64,000 bases of DNA from JAWLHA01 sp041690535 (GTDB lineage Bacteria > Pseudomonadota > Gammaproteobacteria > Thiohalomonadales > Thiohalomonadaceae). The notes under the pieces are model-generated. The model was not told the DNA's origin, made no database searches, and was given only the letters and a program-made list of their open reading frames with translations. Shown piece after piece: positions 50,343-59,597 of this stretch (its first letter is position 1; each line of letters opens with the position of its first letter). The position numbers and the translations under genes were made by a program. The DNA lies in NCBI GenBank assembly GCA_041690535.1, contig JAWLHA010000016.1:8012-72011 (forward strand), written 5' to 3'.

Positions 50343-50879
50343 ATGACTGAACTGAGGGTTTCACTCCTCCTTCTTCTCTTCGCAATCTCCACACATTCCG
50401 CTTCGGCCGCGGCCTATCAGCCCTTCATCACCCTGGACGGCGGCATCGCCCGACTCTCCGGCTTCGAGACGGAGCGGGCCTGGCGCATCAGCGGCGGTTA
50501 CCGGATCACCCGCCGGTTCGCCCTGGAGGCGGATTTCACCGCCCTGGGGATCTTCCACGCCAACTCCGGGCCCGAGGCGGAGATGCGTCTTGACGGCAAC
50601 GCGCTCAACGCCGTGGGCTTCCTCCCCTTGGGCCCCTCCTCCAGCGTGATGGGCCGCGTGGGGGCATTTTTCTGGGATCGGGACGGCGTGCTCGCAGGGG
50701 AGGAGATCCCCGAGGACCGGGGCATCATCCCCACGGTGGGGCTCGGGGCCATGATCCGTCTCAGTCCCAGGTGGTCGATGCATCTGCGGGCCGACCACTA
50801 CGCGGGCCTGGAGGACCTGCGCAAGGAGCGCCTCTCGGTCACCACCTACGCGGCCGGCCTCGGCTATTGGCTGGAGTGA
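50343..50879 (+). CDS. Small outer-membrane beta-barrel protein
   Basis: A 178-residue exported protein. The signal peptide VSLLLLLFAISTHSASA is followed by strands typical of eight-stranded OmpA-like barrels (YQPFITLDGGIARLSGF, WRISGGYRITRRFALEADFT, MHLRADHYAGL). It ends in YWLE rather than the usual aromatic. I recognise no specific family. The next gene, three bases downstream, encodes another small barrel-like protein, so the two form an operon. The promoter must lie in the 124-base gap shared with the divergent phosphodiesterase gene. Confidence 0.65.
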   Translation: MTELRVSLLLLLFAISTHSASAAAYQPFITLDGGIARLSGFETERAWRISGGYRITRRFALEADFTALGIFHANSGPEAEMRLDGNALNAVGFLPLGPSSSVMGRVGAFFWDRDGVLAGEEIPEDRGIIPTVGLGAMIRLSPRWSMHLRADHYAGLEDLRKERLSVTTYAAGLGYWLE

Positions 50880-50882
50880 CCC

Positions 50883-51389
50883 ATGCGTGCGCTGCTCTGT
50901 GTGCTGCTTCTGTCCGTTGTGGGCTGGAGCCAGGCCCGTTGCTTGGGCAATTACGGCGGATTCGCCATGGGGGAGGGTTTTTCCCCCGGTACGGACAACC
51001 ATGAGGTGTCCACCTTTTTCTGGGGCAATTGCGTCACCCCCGGGTTCTCCGTGGAGCTCGCCTTTGTGGACTTCGCGCTGCTGAAGGATCGGGCCGACCC
51101 GGGGAACGTGGACAAGCTCGATGGCAACGAGATCGCCCTGGTCAAACGGCTGGAACTGACGCCGACGCTGGACCTGCTGGGGCGGGTGGGGCCGTTTGCC
51201 TGGGATGCGGAGATCGTCGAAGGCGGCGTGGACCGGGGGGGGAAAGAAGGGGCCTCCTGGATGTACGGCACGGGGCTGGACTATCGGCTCACACGGCACG
51301 TGGCCCTGCGCCTTTCGCTCACCCGCTACCTGAACCTGCGCGACCACAACGTGAATCTGCTCGCCGCCGGCTTTCTCCTCACCCCCTGA
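50883..51389 (+). CDS. Small exported barrel-like protein
   Basis: A 168-residue exported protein with a signal peptide (RALLCVLLLSVVGWSQARC; a Cys near the cleavage site raises the possibility of lipidation). Amphipathic strands follow (SVELAFVDFALL, LDLLGRVGPFAWDAE, YRLTRHVALRLSLTRY). It resembles its upstream neighbour in layout, but little identity is visible by eye. Function unknown. No terminator is evident before the convergent gene. Confidence 0.6.
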   Translation: MRALLCVLLLSVVGWSQARCLGNYGGFAMGEGFSPGTDNHEVSTFFWGNCVTPGFSVELAFVDFALLKDRADPGNVDKLDGNEIALVKRLELTPTLDLLGRVGPFAWDAEIVEGGVDRGGKEGASWMYGTGLDYRLTRHVALRLSLTRYLNLRDHNVNLLAAGFLLTP

Positions 51390-51449
51390 GTGGCAAGGCG
51401 TGCCGGCGCGCGCGAGCGATCGTGGGTGGGCTGCCCGGTGGGAAATGGG

Positions 51450-52769
51450 CTAGAAGTACCAGCGCACCCGTGCCTCCACCTTGTAACGATTGGGCTTCTC
51501 GCCGAACTCCGTGTGTGCCCCGCCACCAAGCCAGGAGGCCCGCAGACGCAGCTCCAGATCCTGCTGGCCGGCAAAGAGCAGCTCGGGCGACAGCGAGTAA
51601 CTGCCGTCCTCCAGGTTGAGGATGGCCGTCACCGCGGGGGTGAAATAGAGCACATCGAAGGCATCCTTCTGGCTCGCCCGGACATAGAGATAGTCCTGCA
51701 TGGCGTTGGGCCGCAGGTAGCCCTGCTGGGCGGCCTGTCGCAGCAGCGACAATTCGGTGGGGGAGGCCGCATCGATGCGGCCAAAGAAGGCCTCCATCTG
51801 CGCCGCGCTGTAGCCGCGACCGTCGTGCAGGTACTCGACGATCCACGTCGTCTCCGCCTCGGTAAGATAGCGGGTCCCGAGCAGCACGCTGTGGGCCGCC
51901 CTCTCCTGCACCTCCAGCCCCGCATCGGTCAGCAGCGTCTGGCGGTGAGCCCCGGTATAGGCCCACTCACCATGGATCTCCCAGTGGCTGGCCAGGTTGG
52001 CCGAGAAGTCCGCCCCCACCGCGGCGGGGCGACTGCCGTTGCTGCGGTAGAGAAGATCGATGTCCACGTTGCGGTAAAGCAGGTAAAGCTTGGCCCCGGG
52101 ATTCAGATGCTCGCCACTTCCGAACTCCTCGTTCAGCGCATCGCCGGTGGGGAGCAGCAGCGGGGTGAAAGCGAGGGTGTGAAGGCCCCCCCCCGGCGTG
52201 TGGATGACATCCGCCAGTGCCAGGACGAACCCCTCCCGGGAGAGTTCCGGCTCCAGCGGGTCCTTGGGACGCTCGAAGAAGGCCACCGGGTTGAAGGCAT
52301 ACCCCTTGCCCCACTTGAGGGTCCGCTTGCCCGCCTCGAGCAGGGTCCGGGGTGCGGCCTGATGGGCGAAGTAGCCTTCGTACAGCCGGGTCTGGCCACG
52401 ATCGACCGACCCCTCGTGGAGATAGAGGGCGCGGGCAGTGGCGCTCAGCCGGGTCGGGCCGGCGCGGTAGTCGGCCGAGAGCTCCGTGGAGGCGGCGGTG
52501 CGCTCCACCGTCCGCTGCGGTCCCTCGCCGAAGTTGAGACGGTAGCCGGCACTCCCCTCCCGCAGCCCCAGGTGCTCCTGCCTGAGCTCGAAATAGCCAC
52601 GCCACTCCAGCGGGCGCTTTTCGAACGCCTCCAGATCGAAGCTGTAGTCCTCGGCGGCCGCCAAGGTCGCCGCGAAGCACAGCGACGCCAGCCCAACGGC
52701 GCCACGCAACGATCTTGCCCGGCCGCCCCTCGCTGCGGGGCGGTGGAGGCGGGGATCAGCGCAGATCAT
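51450..52769 (-). CDS. Outer-membrane beta-barrel protein of the LolCDE-like module
   Basis: A 439-residue predicted barrel. The signal region is about 20-38 (GAVGLASLCFAATLAAA). Many amphipathic strands follow (YEGYFAHQAAPRTLLEAGKR, GAKLYLLYRNVDIDLLYR), and it ends in RVRWYF with a terminal Phe. It resembles DUF1302-like proteins but I am not certain of the family. It starts 14 bases inside the end of the LolA-like gene (ATG 52769), so they are co-translated. It is the last gene of an ATPase-permease-LolA-like-barrel operon, and would be the outer-membrane end of the system. Confidence 0.7.
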   Translation of the reverse strand: MICADPRLHRPAARGGRARSLRGAVGLASLCFAATLAAAEDYSFDLEAFEKRPLEWRGYFELRQEHLGLREGSAGYRLNFGEGPQRTVERTAASTELSADYRAGPTRLSATARALYLHEGSVDRGQTRLYEGYFAHQAAPRTLLEAGKRTLKWGKGYAFNPVAFFERPKDPLEPELSREGFVLALADVIHTPGGGLHTLAFTPLLLPTGDALNEEFGSGEHLNPGAKLYLLYRNVDIDLLYRSNGSRPAAVGADFSANLASHWEIHGEWAYTGAHRQTLLTDAGLEVQERAAHSVLLGTRYLTEAETTWIVEYLHDGRGYSAAQMEAFFGRIDAASPTELSLLRQAAQQGYLRPNAMQDYLYVRASQKDAFDVLYFTPAVTAILNLEDGSYSLSPELLFAGQQDLELRLRASWLGGGAHTEFGEKPNRYKVEARVRWYF

Positions 52770-53484
52770 CCAGTCGCGGCAGGGCATTGAGGGTGAACAC
52801 CTCATCGGCGAACTCGCGCTTGGCGATCCTGGCGTACACCATCACTGACTTGTACCCCTTGTAGAGGGGGCTGTCGGTCTCCAGCACCGCCGGACGCATC
52901 ACCCCGTCCCCGAAATCCTTGATGTCCCGGTAATGGAGCGTCTTGATGAGCATCCCGCTGGCGGCATAGGCCTCGATGGTCACCGGCACGCGGTGGGTCT
53001 TGTCCACCTGCATCACCAGGCGGTCGTAGGCGACGTTGGGTCCCTTGGCCTTCAGTTTGAGGACGTAGGTGCTCCCCCCCTCTTCCAGCGCTTCGGCATC
53101 GTACTCCACAGCGTAATCCACCCGCAGGATGTCGGAGTTGTTGAACACCCCGCCCACCACCGACTGCAGGCTGGTGATGCGCAGCGGCTTGCCCACGTTC
53201 GGGATGTAGAGCCACATGTTGTCGCCCAGGCGCAGGGTCGCGCGCCCGTTTTCGCTGGGAGGCGCCAGGAACAGGGCCGCCATTTGATCCCGCCCCTTCT
53301 TCACCGTGTAGAGCACGAACTCCTTTTTGGACCCGTCAGGCTCGATGTTGATGAGCTTGCGGTACATCTCATAGCTCTCGGGCTGGAGATTGCGATCCAC
53401 CTCCGCCAGCAGTTCAGCCGCATCCAGGGCCAAAACGCCGGGGGCACTGAGGAGAAGTCCGAACAGAAGGGCGATGCGTTTCAT
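52756..53484 (-). CDS. LolA-like outer-membrane lipoprotein-sorting protein
   Basis: A 242-residue periplasmic protein with a signal peptide (KRIALLFGLLLSAPGVLA) and the LolA/LolB-like fold of outer-membrane lipoprotein-sorting relatives. Characteristic stretches are EMYRKLINIEPDGSKKEFVL, MAALFLAPPSENGRATLRLG, NMWLYIPNVGKPLRI and VFNNSDILRVDYA. It would carry a lipid or lipoprotein between membranes. It lies between the permease and the barrel gene in one operon. Not the housekeeping LolA, which is shorter and sits elsewhere in most genomes. Confidence 0.85.
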   Translation of the reverse strand: MKRIALLFGLLLSAPGVLALDAAELLAEVDRNLQPESYEMYRKLINIEPDGSKKEFVLYTVKKGRDQMAALFLAPPSENGRATLRLGDNMWLYIPNVGKPLRITSLQSVVGGVFNNSDILRVDYAVEYDAEALEEGGSTYVLKLKAKGPNVAYDRLVMQVDKTHRVPVTIEAYAASGMLIKTLHYRDIKDFGDGVMRPAVLETDSPLYKGYKSVMVYARIAKREFADEVFTLNALPRLDDLR

Positions 53485-53537
53485 GGGGTTCCTTTGGAAG
53501 CACTATCAAATCACGAGTGGGTGCCTTCGGGGCATTC

Positions 53538-53620
53538 AACGGGCTTAACAGGACTCCTCCGGGTTGGGCAAGCCAGGGGAATCCGGGCAAGCAACCCTGA
53601 GGAGTCCTGTTAAGCCCGTT
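53538..53620. repeat. Long inverted repeat inside the LolCDE-like operon
   Basis: The arms 53538-53559 and 53599-53620 are a perfect 22-base inverted repeat (AACGGGCTTAACAGGACTCC outward), extended by seven more pairs inward with one mismatch. It lies between the permease and LolA-like genes. No T tract follows. Could be an attenuator, an RNA-stability hairpin or an old insertion. Confidence 0.85.
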
Positions 53621-53646
53621 CGATCCCCGGCAGGCTTACCCTCCGC

Positions 53647-54894
53647 TCACACCGCGCGCAGCGCGGCGATGGGGTCCATGCGCGAGGCCTTCCAGGCCGG
53701 CTGCAGGGCGGCCAGGACCCCCACGGCGAGTACGAGCAGGCTGATGAAGGCCACATCCCCTGCGGCCACCTCGGGCTTCAGCAACAGATTCTCCTGACGG
53801 CCGAAGGCGAAGCCAATGGGGAACGCACGGAGCAGGGCGATCACCAACAGACTCACGGTGGTGCCTACCGCCGAGCCGACCAGCCCCAGCATGAGCCCCT
53901 CGGCGACGAACAGCCCCAGGATCCGCCGGGGCGGGGTGCCGATGGCCGAGAGGGTGCCGATCTCCCGCAACCGCTCGTACACTGCCATGACCATTACGTT
54001 CATCACGCTGATGAGGACGATGGCGACCAGCATGACCTGGATGAACAGCGCCATCAGGTCGATCATCCCGGCGATGCTGGCAAAGGGGCTGAGCTTTTTC
54101 CAGTCGTGGATCTCGAAGGCGGGCTTGCCCTGCTGATTGAGGCTTTGCCCCAGGGTCCCCTCCAAGTGACTCACGACCTTGGGCAGGCTGGCGGGGTCTT
54201 TCAACCGCACCGCGTACTCGCTCACCGAGGCATCGGCGAGGCGCAGCAGCGCCCGCGCGTCCTCGATGTGCATGTAACCATCCCGCCCCCCGGGGCCGGA
54301 GATTCCCTCCACGATGCCCTGGACCACGAAGGTCTGGCCGTTGACCGCGCCATCCTGGTTGGTGGCGACGATCACCACGGTGTCGCCGGGCTTCACCTTC
54401 ATCCCCCGGGCCACCAGCTCGGGCACAAGGAGGGTCCCCTTCTCGAGCAGCGGTTTGCCTTCGAGGCGTTCGATCACCCGCCCCGGCAGCTGCGGGGCGG
54501 TCGCCACCTCCCGCGCCGGCTCCACCGCGTTGAGGCGCACGGCGGTGGTCTCGTCAAAGTTGCTGAACATGGCGCCAAACTTGATGCGCGGCGAGGAGGC
54601 CTCCACCGCCGGCATGGCACCGAGCGTCTGCTCCACCTGGGCCGCCGCAGCGGGTTTCATCATCAGGTTCAGCGGCAAGTTGTCCATGGAGGCCACATAC
54701 CCCTTGCGGTGGATCTGCAGGTGGCCGAGCATCGAATCGGTGATCTGCCCCACCATCATCGCCTTGAACGCCCCCGACAGGCCGATGAACAGCAGCACCG
54801 CCAGGGTGCCCAGGGCGATGAGCCCGGCGGTGAGAAAGGTGCGACGGCGATAGCGCATCAGGTTGCGGCTGGCGATCTTCAGGACCTGGCGCAT
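53647..54894 (-). CDS. FtsX/MacB-type ABC transporter permease
   Basis: A 415-residue permease of the LolC/E-MacB-FtsX class. The N-terminal membrane segment (about 16-40) is followed by a large periplasmic domain (about 45-275), then three membrane segments in the C-terminal third (FIQVMLVAIVLISVMNVMVM, FVAEGLMLGLVGSAVGTTVS, ISLLVLAVGVLAALQPAW). The coupling region reads AVYERLREIGTLSAIGTPPR, with the TLSAIG pattern typical of the class. It starts one base within the stop of the ATPase gene. A single permease gene implies a homodimer. Confidence 0.9.
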   Translation of the reverse strand: MRQVLKIASRNLMRYRRRTFLTAGLIALGTLAVLLFIGLSGAFKAMMVGQITDSMLGHLQIHRKGYVASMDNLPLNLMMKPAAAAQVEQTLGAMPAVEASSPRIKFGAMFSNFDETTAVRLNAVEPAREVATAPQLPGRVIERLEGKPLLEKGTLLVPELVARGMKVKPGDTVVIVATNQDGAVNGQTFVVQGIVEGISGPGGRDGYMHIEDARALLRLADASVSEYAVRLKDPASLPKVVSHLEGTLGQSLNQQGKPAFEIHDWKKLSPFASIAGMIDLMALFIQVMLVAIVLISVMNVMVMAVYERLREIGTLSAIGTPPRRILGLFVAEGLMLGLVGSAVGTTVSLLVIALLRAFPIGFAFGRQENLLLKPEVAAGDVAFISLLVLAVGVLAALQPAWKASRMDPIAALRAV

Positions 54895-55589
54895 CAGGCG
54901 ACCTCCGCCTTGCGGCTGGTGTGGAGGTGCCCGTCCTCGAGGGTAAAGGTCAGCTCCGCCTCCGCCATGATCTTCGGGTCGTGGGTGGAGAAGACAAAGG
55001 TGGTGCCGAATTCGTCGCGCATGCTCTTCATGAGATTGATGATGCGGTGGGCGGTGGCGTGGTCGAGGTTGGCGGTGGGCTCGTCGGCCAGCACCAGCGG
55101 CGCGTTGGTCACCAGCGCCCGGGCGATGGCCACCCGCTGTTTCTGGCCGCCGGAGAGCTGGTCCGGGCGCTTGCGCGCCTGGTCCGCCATCCCCACCGCC
55201 TCCAACAGGGCCTCAACCCGCGCCTTGCGCTCGGCGGGGGGGCGGGATTGAACCATCAGCAGGGGGTATTCCACGTTCTCGAACACCGACAGTACCGGCA
55301 CGAGATTGAAGTCCTGAAACACGAAGCCGATGTGCCGGCCGCGAAATGCCGCTGCCGCCTGCCGGCCCAAGGTGGCGACATCCGTCTCCAGCACCTGCAG
55401 GCGCCCCCCGCTGGGGCGATCGAGGCAGCCGATCATGTTGAGCAGGGTGCTCTTGCCACTGCCGGAGGGGCCGACGAAGGCGACGAAGGAGGCCGGTTCG
55501 ATCTGAAAATCCACCCCCTTGATGGCCTCGACCGGCACGTCGCCGGCCATGTAGGTCTTCCGCAGCCCTTCCGCCCGCACAAGTGTCAT
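54894..55589 (-). CDS. LolD-like ABC transporter ATP-binding protein
   Basis: A 231-residue ATPase of the LolD/MacB class. Walker A is GPSGSGKST, Q-loop FQDFNLVPVLSVFENV, signature LSGGQKQR, Walker B LVLADEPTA, and switch His in FSTHDPKI. The VGMADQARKRPDQLSGGQ spacing is typical of lipoprotein- and MacB-type ATPases. First gene of the minus-strand operon; its stop and the permease start share one base. Confidence 0.92.
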   Translation of the reverse strand: MTLVRAEGLRKTYMAGDVPVEAIKGVDFQIEPASFVAFVGPSGSGKSTLLNMIGCLDRPSGGRLQVLETDVATLGRQAAAAFRGRHIGFVFQDFNLVPVLSVFENVEYPLLMVQSRPPAERKARVEALLEAVGMADQARKRPDQLSGGQKQRVAIARALVTNAPLVLADEPTANLDHATAHRIINLMKSMRDEFGTTFVFSTHDPKIMAEAELTFTLEDGHLHTSRKAEVA

Positions 55590-55652
55590 GCACTACCCTC
55601 GGATGCGTCATTTAGAATGGCGCTACTAAATCAGGTCACCACGGGACGTGCA

Positions 55653-56162
55653 ATGGGTATTTGTTCGTATAACGAGATGAGCAGGGCCGGGCCCCAGGCC
55701 GTCGCGGTGGTGCTGCTCCTGCTGCTGTGCAACCGGGGGTGGGCCGCGGACCCCCTGTGGCTGCAGTCCTTGAGGCACCAGGCCGAAGCGGGCGTGGCGT
55801 ACGCGCAGCTGAATCTCGGCGCGGCCTACGACAACGGGCTGGGAGTACCCCGCAATCCCGAACTGGCGCTGGTGTGGTATCGGAAGGCGGCGGAGGCAGA
55901 CATCGCCGAGGCGCAATTCAATGTCGGCCACCTGTATGCCAGCGGGGAGGGGGTGCCCCAGGATTTTGCAGCGGCACACCATTGGCTGGGACGCGCCGCC
56001 GAGCAGGGCCTGGCCGATGCCGAGTACCTGGTCGGCATCATGTATGCCGAGGGCCTTGGGGTCGCCGCGGACCGGGACCGGGCCCGGCAGTTTCTTGCCC
56101 GTGCCGCGGCCCAGGGGCACGCCGATGCGGCGGAGTCGCTGGCCGCCATGGGGACCGATTGA
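55653..56162 (+). CDS. Exported Sel1-repeat protein
   Basis: A 169-residue periplasmic protein: signal peptide (VAVVLLLLLCNRGWA) followed by three Sel1-type 36-residue repeats (AYAQLNLGAAYDNGLGVPRN, EAQFNVGHLYASGEGVPQDF, DAEYLVGIMYAEGLGVAADR) and a partial fourth. Sel1 repeats mediate protein contacts. GGGA precedes ATG 55653; ATG 55677 is an alternative. Divergent from the ABC operon. Partner unknown. Confidence 0.8.
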   Translation: MGICSYNEMSRAGPQAVAVVLLLLLCNRGWAADPLWLQSLRHQAEAGVAYAQLNLGAAYDNGLGVPRNPELALVWYRKAAEADIAEAQFNVGHLYASGEGVPQDFAAAHHWLGRAAEQGLADAEYLVGIMYAEGLGVAADRDRARQFLARAAAQGHADAAESLAAMGTD

Positions 56163-56265
56163 GCCACTCCTCCTCGGGGGACTGATCGCGAAGCGCGCCT
56201 GCCATCGCGGGCCTCCACGGGGCCGCGATCGTATAGTTACCTGCGGAGCCACACGGAGAAGTGAT

Positions 56266-56621
56266 GTGTCACCGCAGGAAAGTTGGTTCGAGGAGAAGCA
56301 GTCTGCCTGGCTCTATCGGGTGATGGTGGAGGTGGAGCCGGACGAGCTGGGCGCCCCTGGGGAGCGGCCCTTTCGTCCTTCGCCGCCTTCACCACCGGCG
56401 CCCTTGTCCCGCTGCTCCCCTTCCTGCTCGGACTCGGTGCCGCCTCCGTACCTGCCGCCGCCATGATGGCGGCGCTCGCGCTGTTCGGGGTGGGTGCCCT
56501 GCTCAGCCTGTTCACCGGGCGGGGGGCCATCGCCAGCGGCGTGCGCATGGTGGGGATCGGAGCAGGGGCAGGGGCGGTGACCTACCTGGTGGGAACACTG
56601 TTTGGCGTGACGCTGGGCTAG
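56266..56621 (+). pseudogene. VIT1/CCC1-family transporter remnant with a large internal deletion
   Basis: The first 29 codons (GTG 56266, GGAG upstream) read VSPQESWFEEKQSAWLYRVM, like the start of a rubrerythrin/VIT-type iron or manganese transporter. At about 56351, in the next frame, the sequence becomes RPWGAALSSFAAFTTGALVP followed by two membrane segments and the family C-terminus. The long middle (most of the ferritin-like or cytoplasmic part and several membrane segments, roughly 200 residues) is missing and the frame is shifted. It is a deletion remnant with an abrupt EPDEL|GRPWGAA joint. Confidence 0.7.
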
Positions 56622-56765
56622 GCGACGCCTCCCGCCTTTCTCACCCCCATCGACCACGGAGCCAATCCGCCCGTATCAGAGAGGCGTCCCGAGGCCCTCG
56701 CGACGAACGGTGGTGAGAAAGGCGGCCAGGCGGACGCTCCCGGCGGTGCCGCGCCTGGAACCCTG

Positions 56766-57116
56766 TCAGGGCTGCCGCAGGCTGTTCAGCAATTCCACCC
56801 CGGCGATGGCAAACGGTTCGGCAGGATTGGCCGCGCAGTATTCCTCGAACCACACGGTCATCGCCTCGGCACTGGTGTCGTGAAGCACGTCCTCTCCGGT
56901 GCCGACGCTGATGGCGGAGGCGAAACCGATGAACCAGCTGATGAAGTTGTGCATCTCCAGCATCTGCTCCTGCTTTCCGTCGCGCAGCGCCGCGCTGGTA
57001 TCGACGTAATCGCCGCAGGATTTCACGCCGATGCCGTAGATCTGAGGTTCCGCAAAGAGGCTGGAGGCGCCTCCCAGCGTGACCAGCAACAATGCCGTCC
57101 GTGCGATTGTCTTCAC
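56766..57116 (-). CDS. Small periplasmic protein with one Cys pair
   Basis: A 116-residue exported protein. The GTG start (57116) lies eight bases after GGAGG. Signal peptide KTIARTALLLVTLGGASSLFA, then a helical mature part with SCGDYVD and WFEEYCAANPAEPFAIAG, so one disulfide is likely. The pattern W-x-x-G-F...W-x-x-x-YC-x-x-NP occurs in small HdeA- or Rap1a-like periplasmic proteins, but I cannot assign a family. Divergent from typA. Confidence 0.65.
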   Translation of the reverse strand: MKTIARTALLLVTLGGASSLFAEPQIYGIGVKSCGDYVDTSAALRDGKQEQMLEMHNFISWFIGFASAISVGTGEDVLHDTSAEAMTVWFEEYCAANPAEPFAIAGVELLNSLRQP

Positions 57117-57294
57117 ACCCGCGCCTCCCTGGTTGGACTCTCACGGTCAGTCTAGTCGAAACGACGCTGAGGACGTCCAAGGAAAAACTGCGCCAAAGGC
57201 GGGACCCGCAAAGCAGCCGCGCCCCCGCCCCTGCGCACGCAACCAGCCGAAAGGCACTATCACACTTTTCGATCCGTGGAAATGCGCCCCCGTG

Positions 57295-57300
57295 TATAAT
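57295..57300 (+). promoter_or_regulatory. Putative typA promoter -10
   Basis: A consensus TATAAT 35 bases before the GTG start. The -35 position is weak (ATCCGT or GATCCG at 17-18 spacing). Predicted leader about 25-30 bases. Confidence 0.5.
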
Positions 57301-57334
57301 GCGCGCAAACTTCCACCCCCGGATCGAAACTCCT

Positions 57335-59149
<1,815 letters not shown>

Positions 59150-59163
59150 ACGATCATCCCCAA

Positions 59164-59196
59164 GGGACTCACCCGCATTCCGCACGGGTGAGTCCC
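59164..59196 (+). terminator. Hairpin after typA
   Basis: GGGACTCACCCG and CGGGTGAGTCCC form a perfect 12-base stem around a nine-base loop, 15 bases past the typA stop. The T tail is poor. Confidence 0.55.
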
Positions 59197-59272
59197 CGAC
59201 GGCCGGCTCCGGTCAGCCGGCCTGTTGCCCCCGTTTTCCCTCCTCGCCCCAGGCTACCGCCAACAGCGGCCA

Positions 59273-59434
59273 GGGTGAACGCATACTCACCCAAGAGCGA
59301 CGTAAGTCCTTGAAAGCAGGTACGCTGTAAATACATCCATGTACGCTCGACGGCCGCGTCCATGCGGCCGACGACCTGCTTTCAAGGACTTACGTCGCTC
59401 ACAGCACGGCCGTGACGTTAGCATGCGTTCACCC
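59273..59434 (+). mobile_element. Family M copy G: internally deleted with inverted core
   Basis: 162 bases. Both ends have the normal orientation (left CTCACCCAAGAGCGACG, right GCTCACAGCACGGCCGTG). After the left subterminal arm, however, the sequence reads ACGCTGTAAATACATCCATG, which is the inverse of the right part of the normal core; the remainder (CCATGCGGCCGACGACCTGC) is the inverse of the left part. About 100 bases of the middle are deleted. ACAGCGGCCA left and ACAGCAGCCA right flank it. Confidence 0.85.
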
Positions 59435-59597
59435 TGCCACAGCAGCCAGGCCGCTGGCGACCTCCCCTCAAAAAGTGAATAATCGACTTTTTTACCCCGG
59501 GTTTTGCCCATAGGCACCGCCGCGGATGGGCTAGCTTGGCAACAGAAGTAGAAAGGCGGAGGGCGGCCGAAAGACGCGGGCCGCGGAAGGGGAAAAC

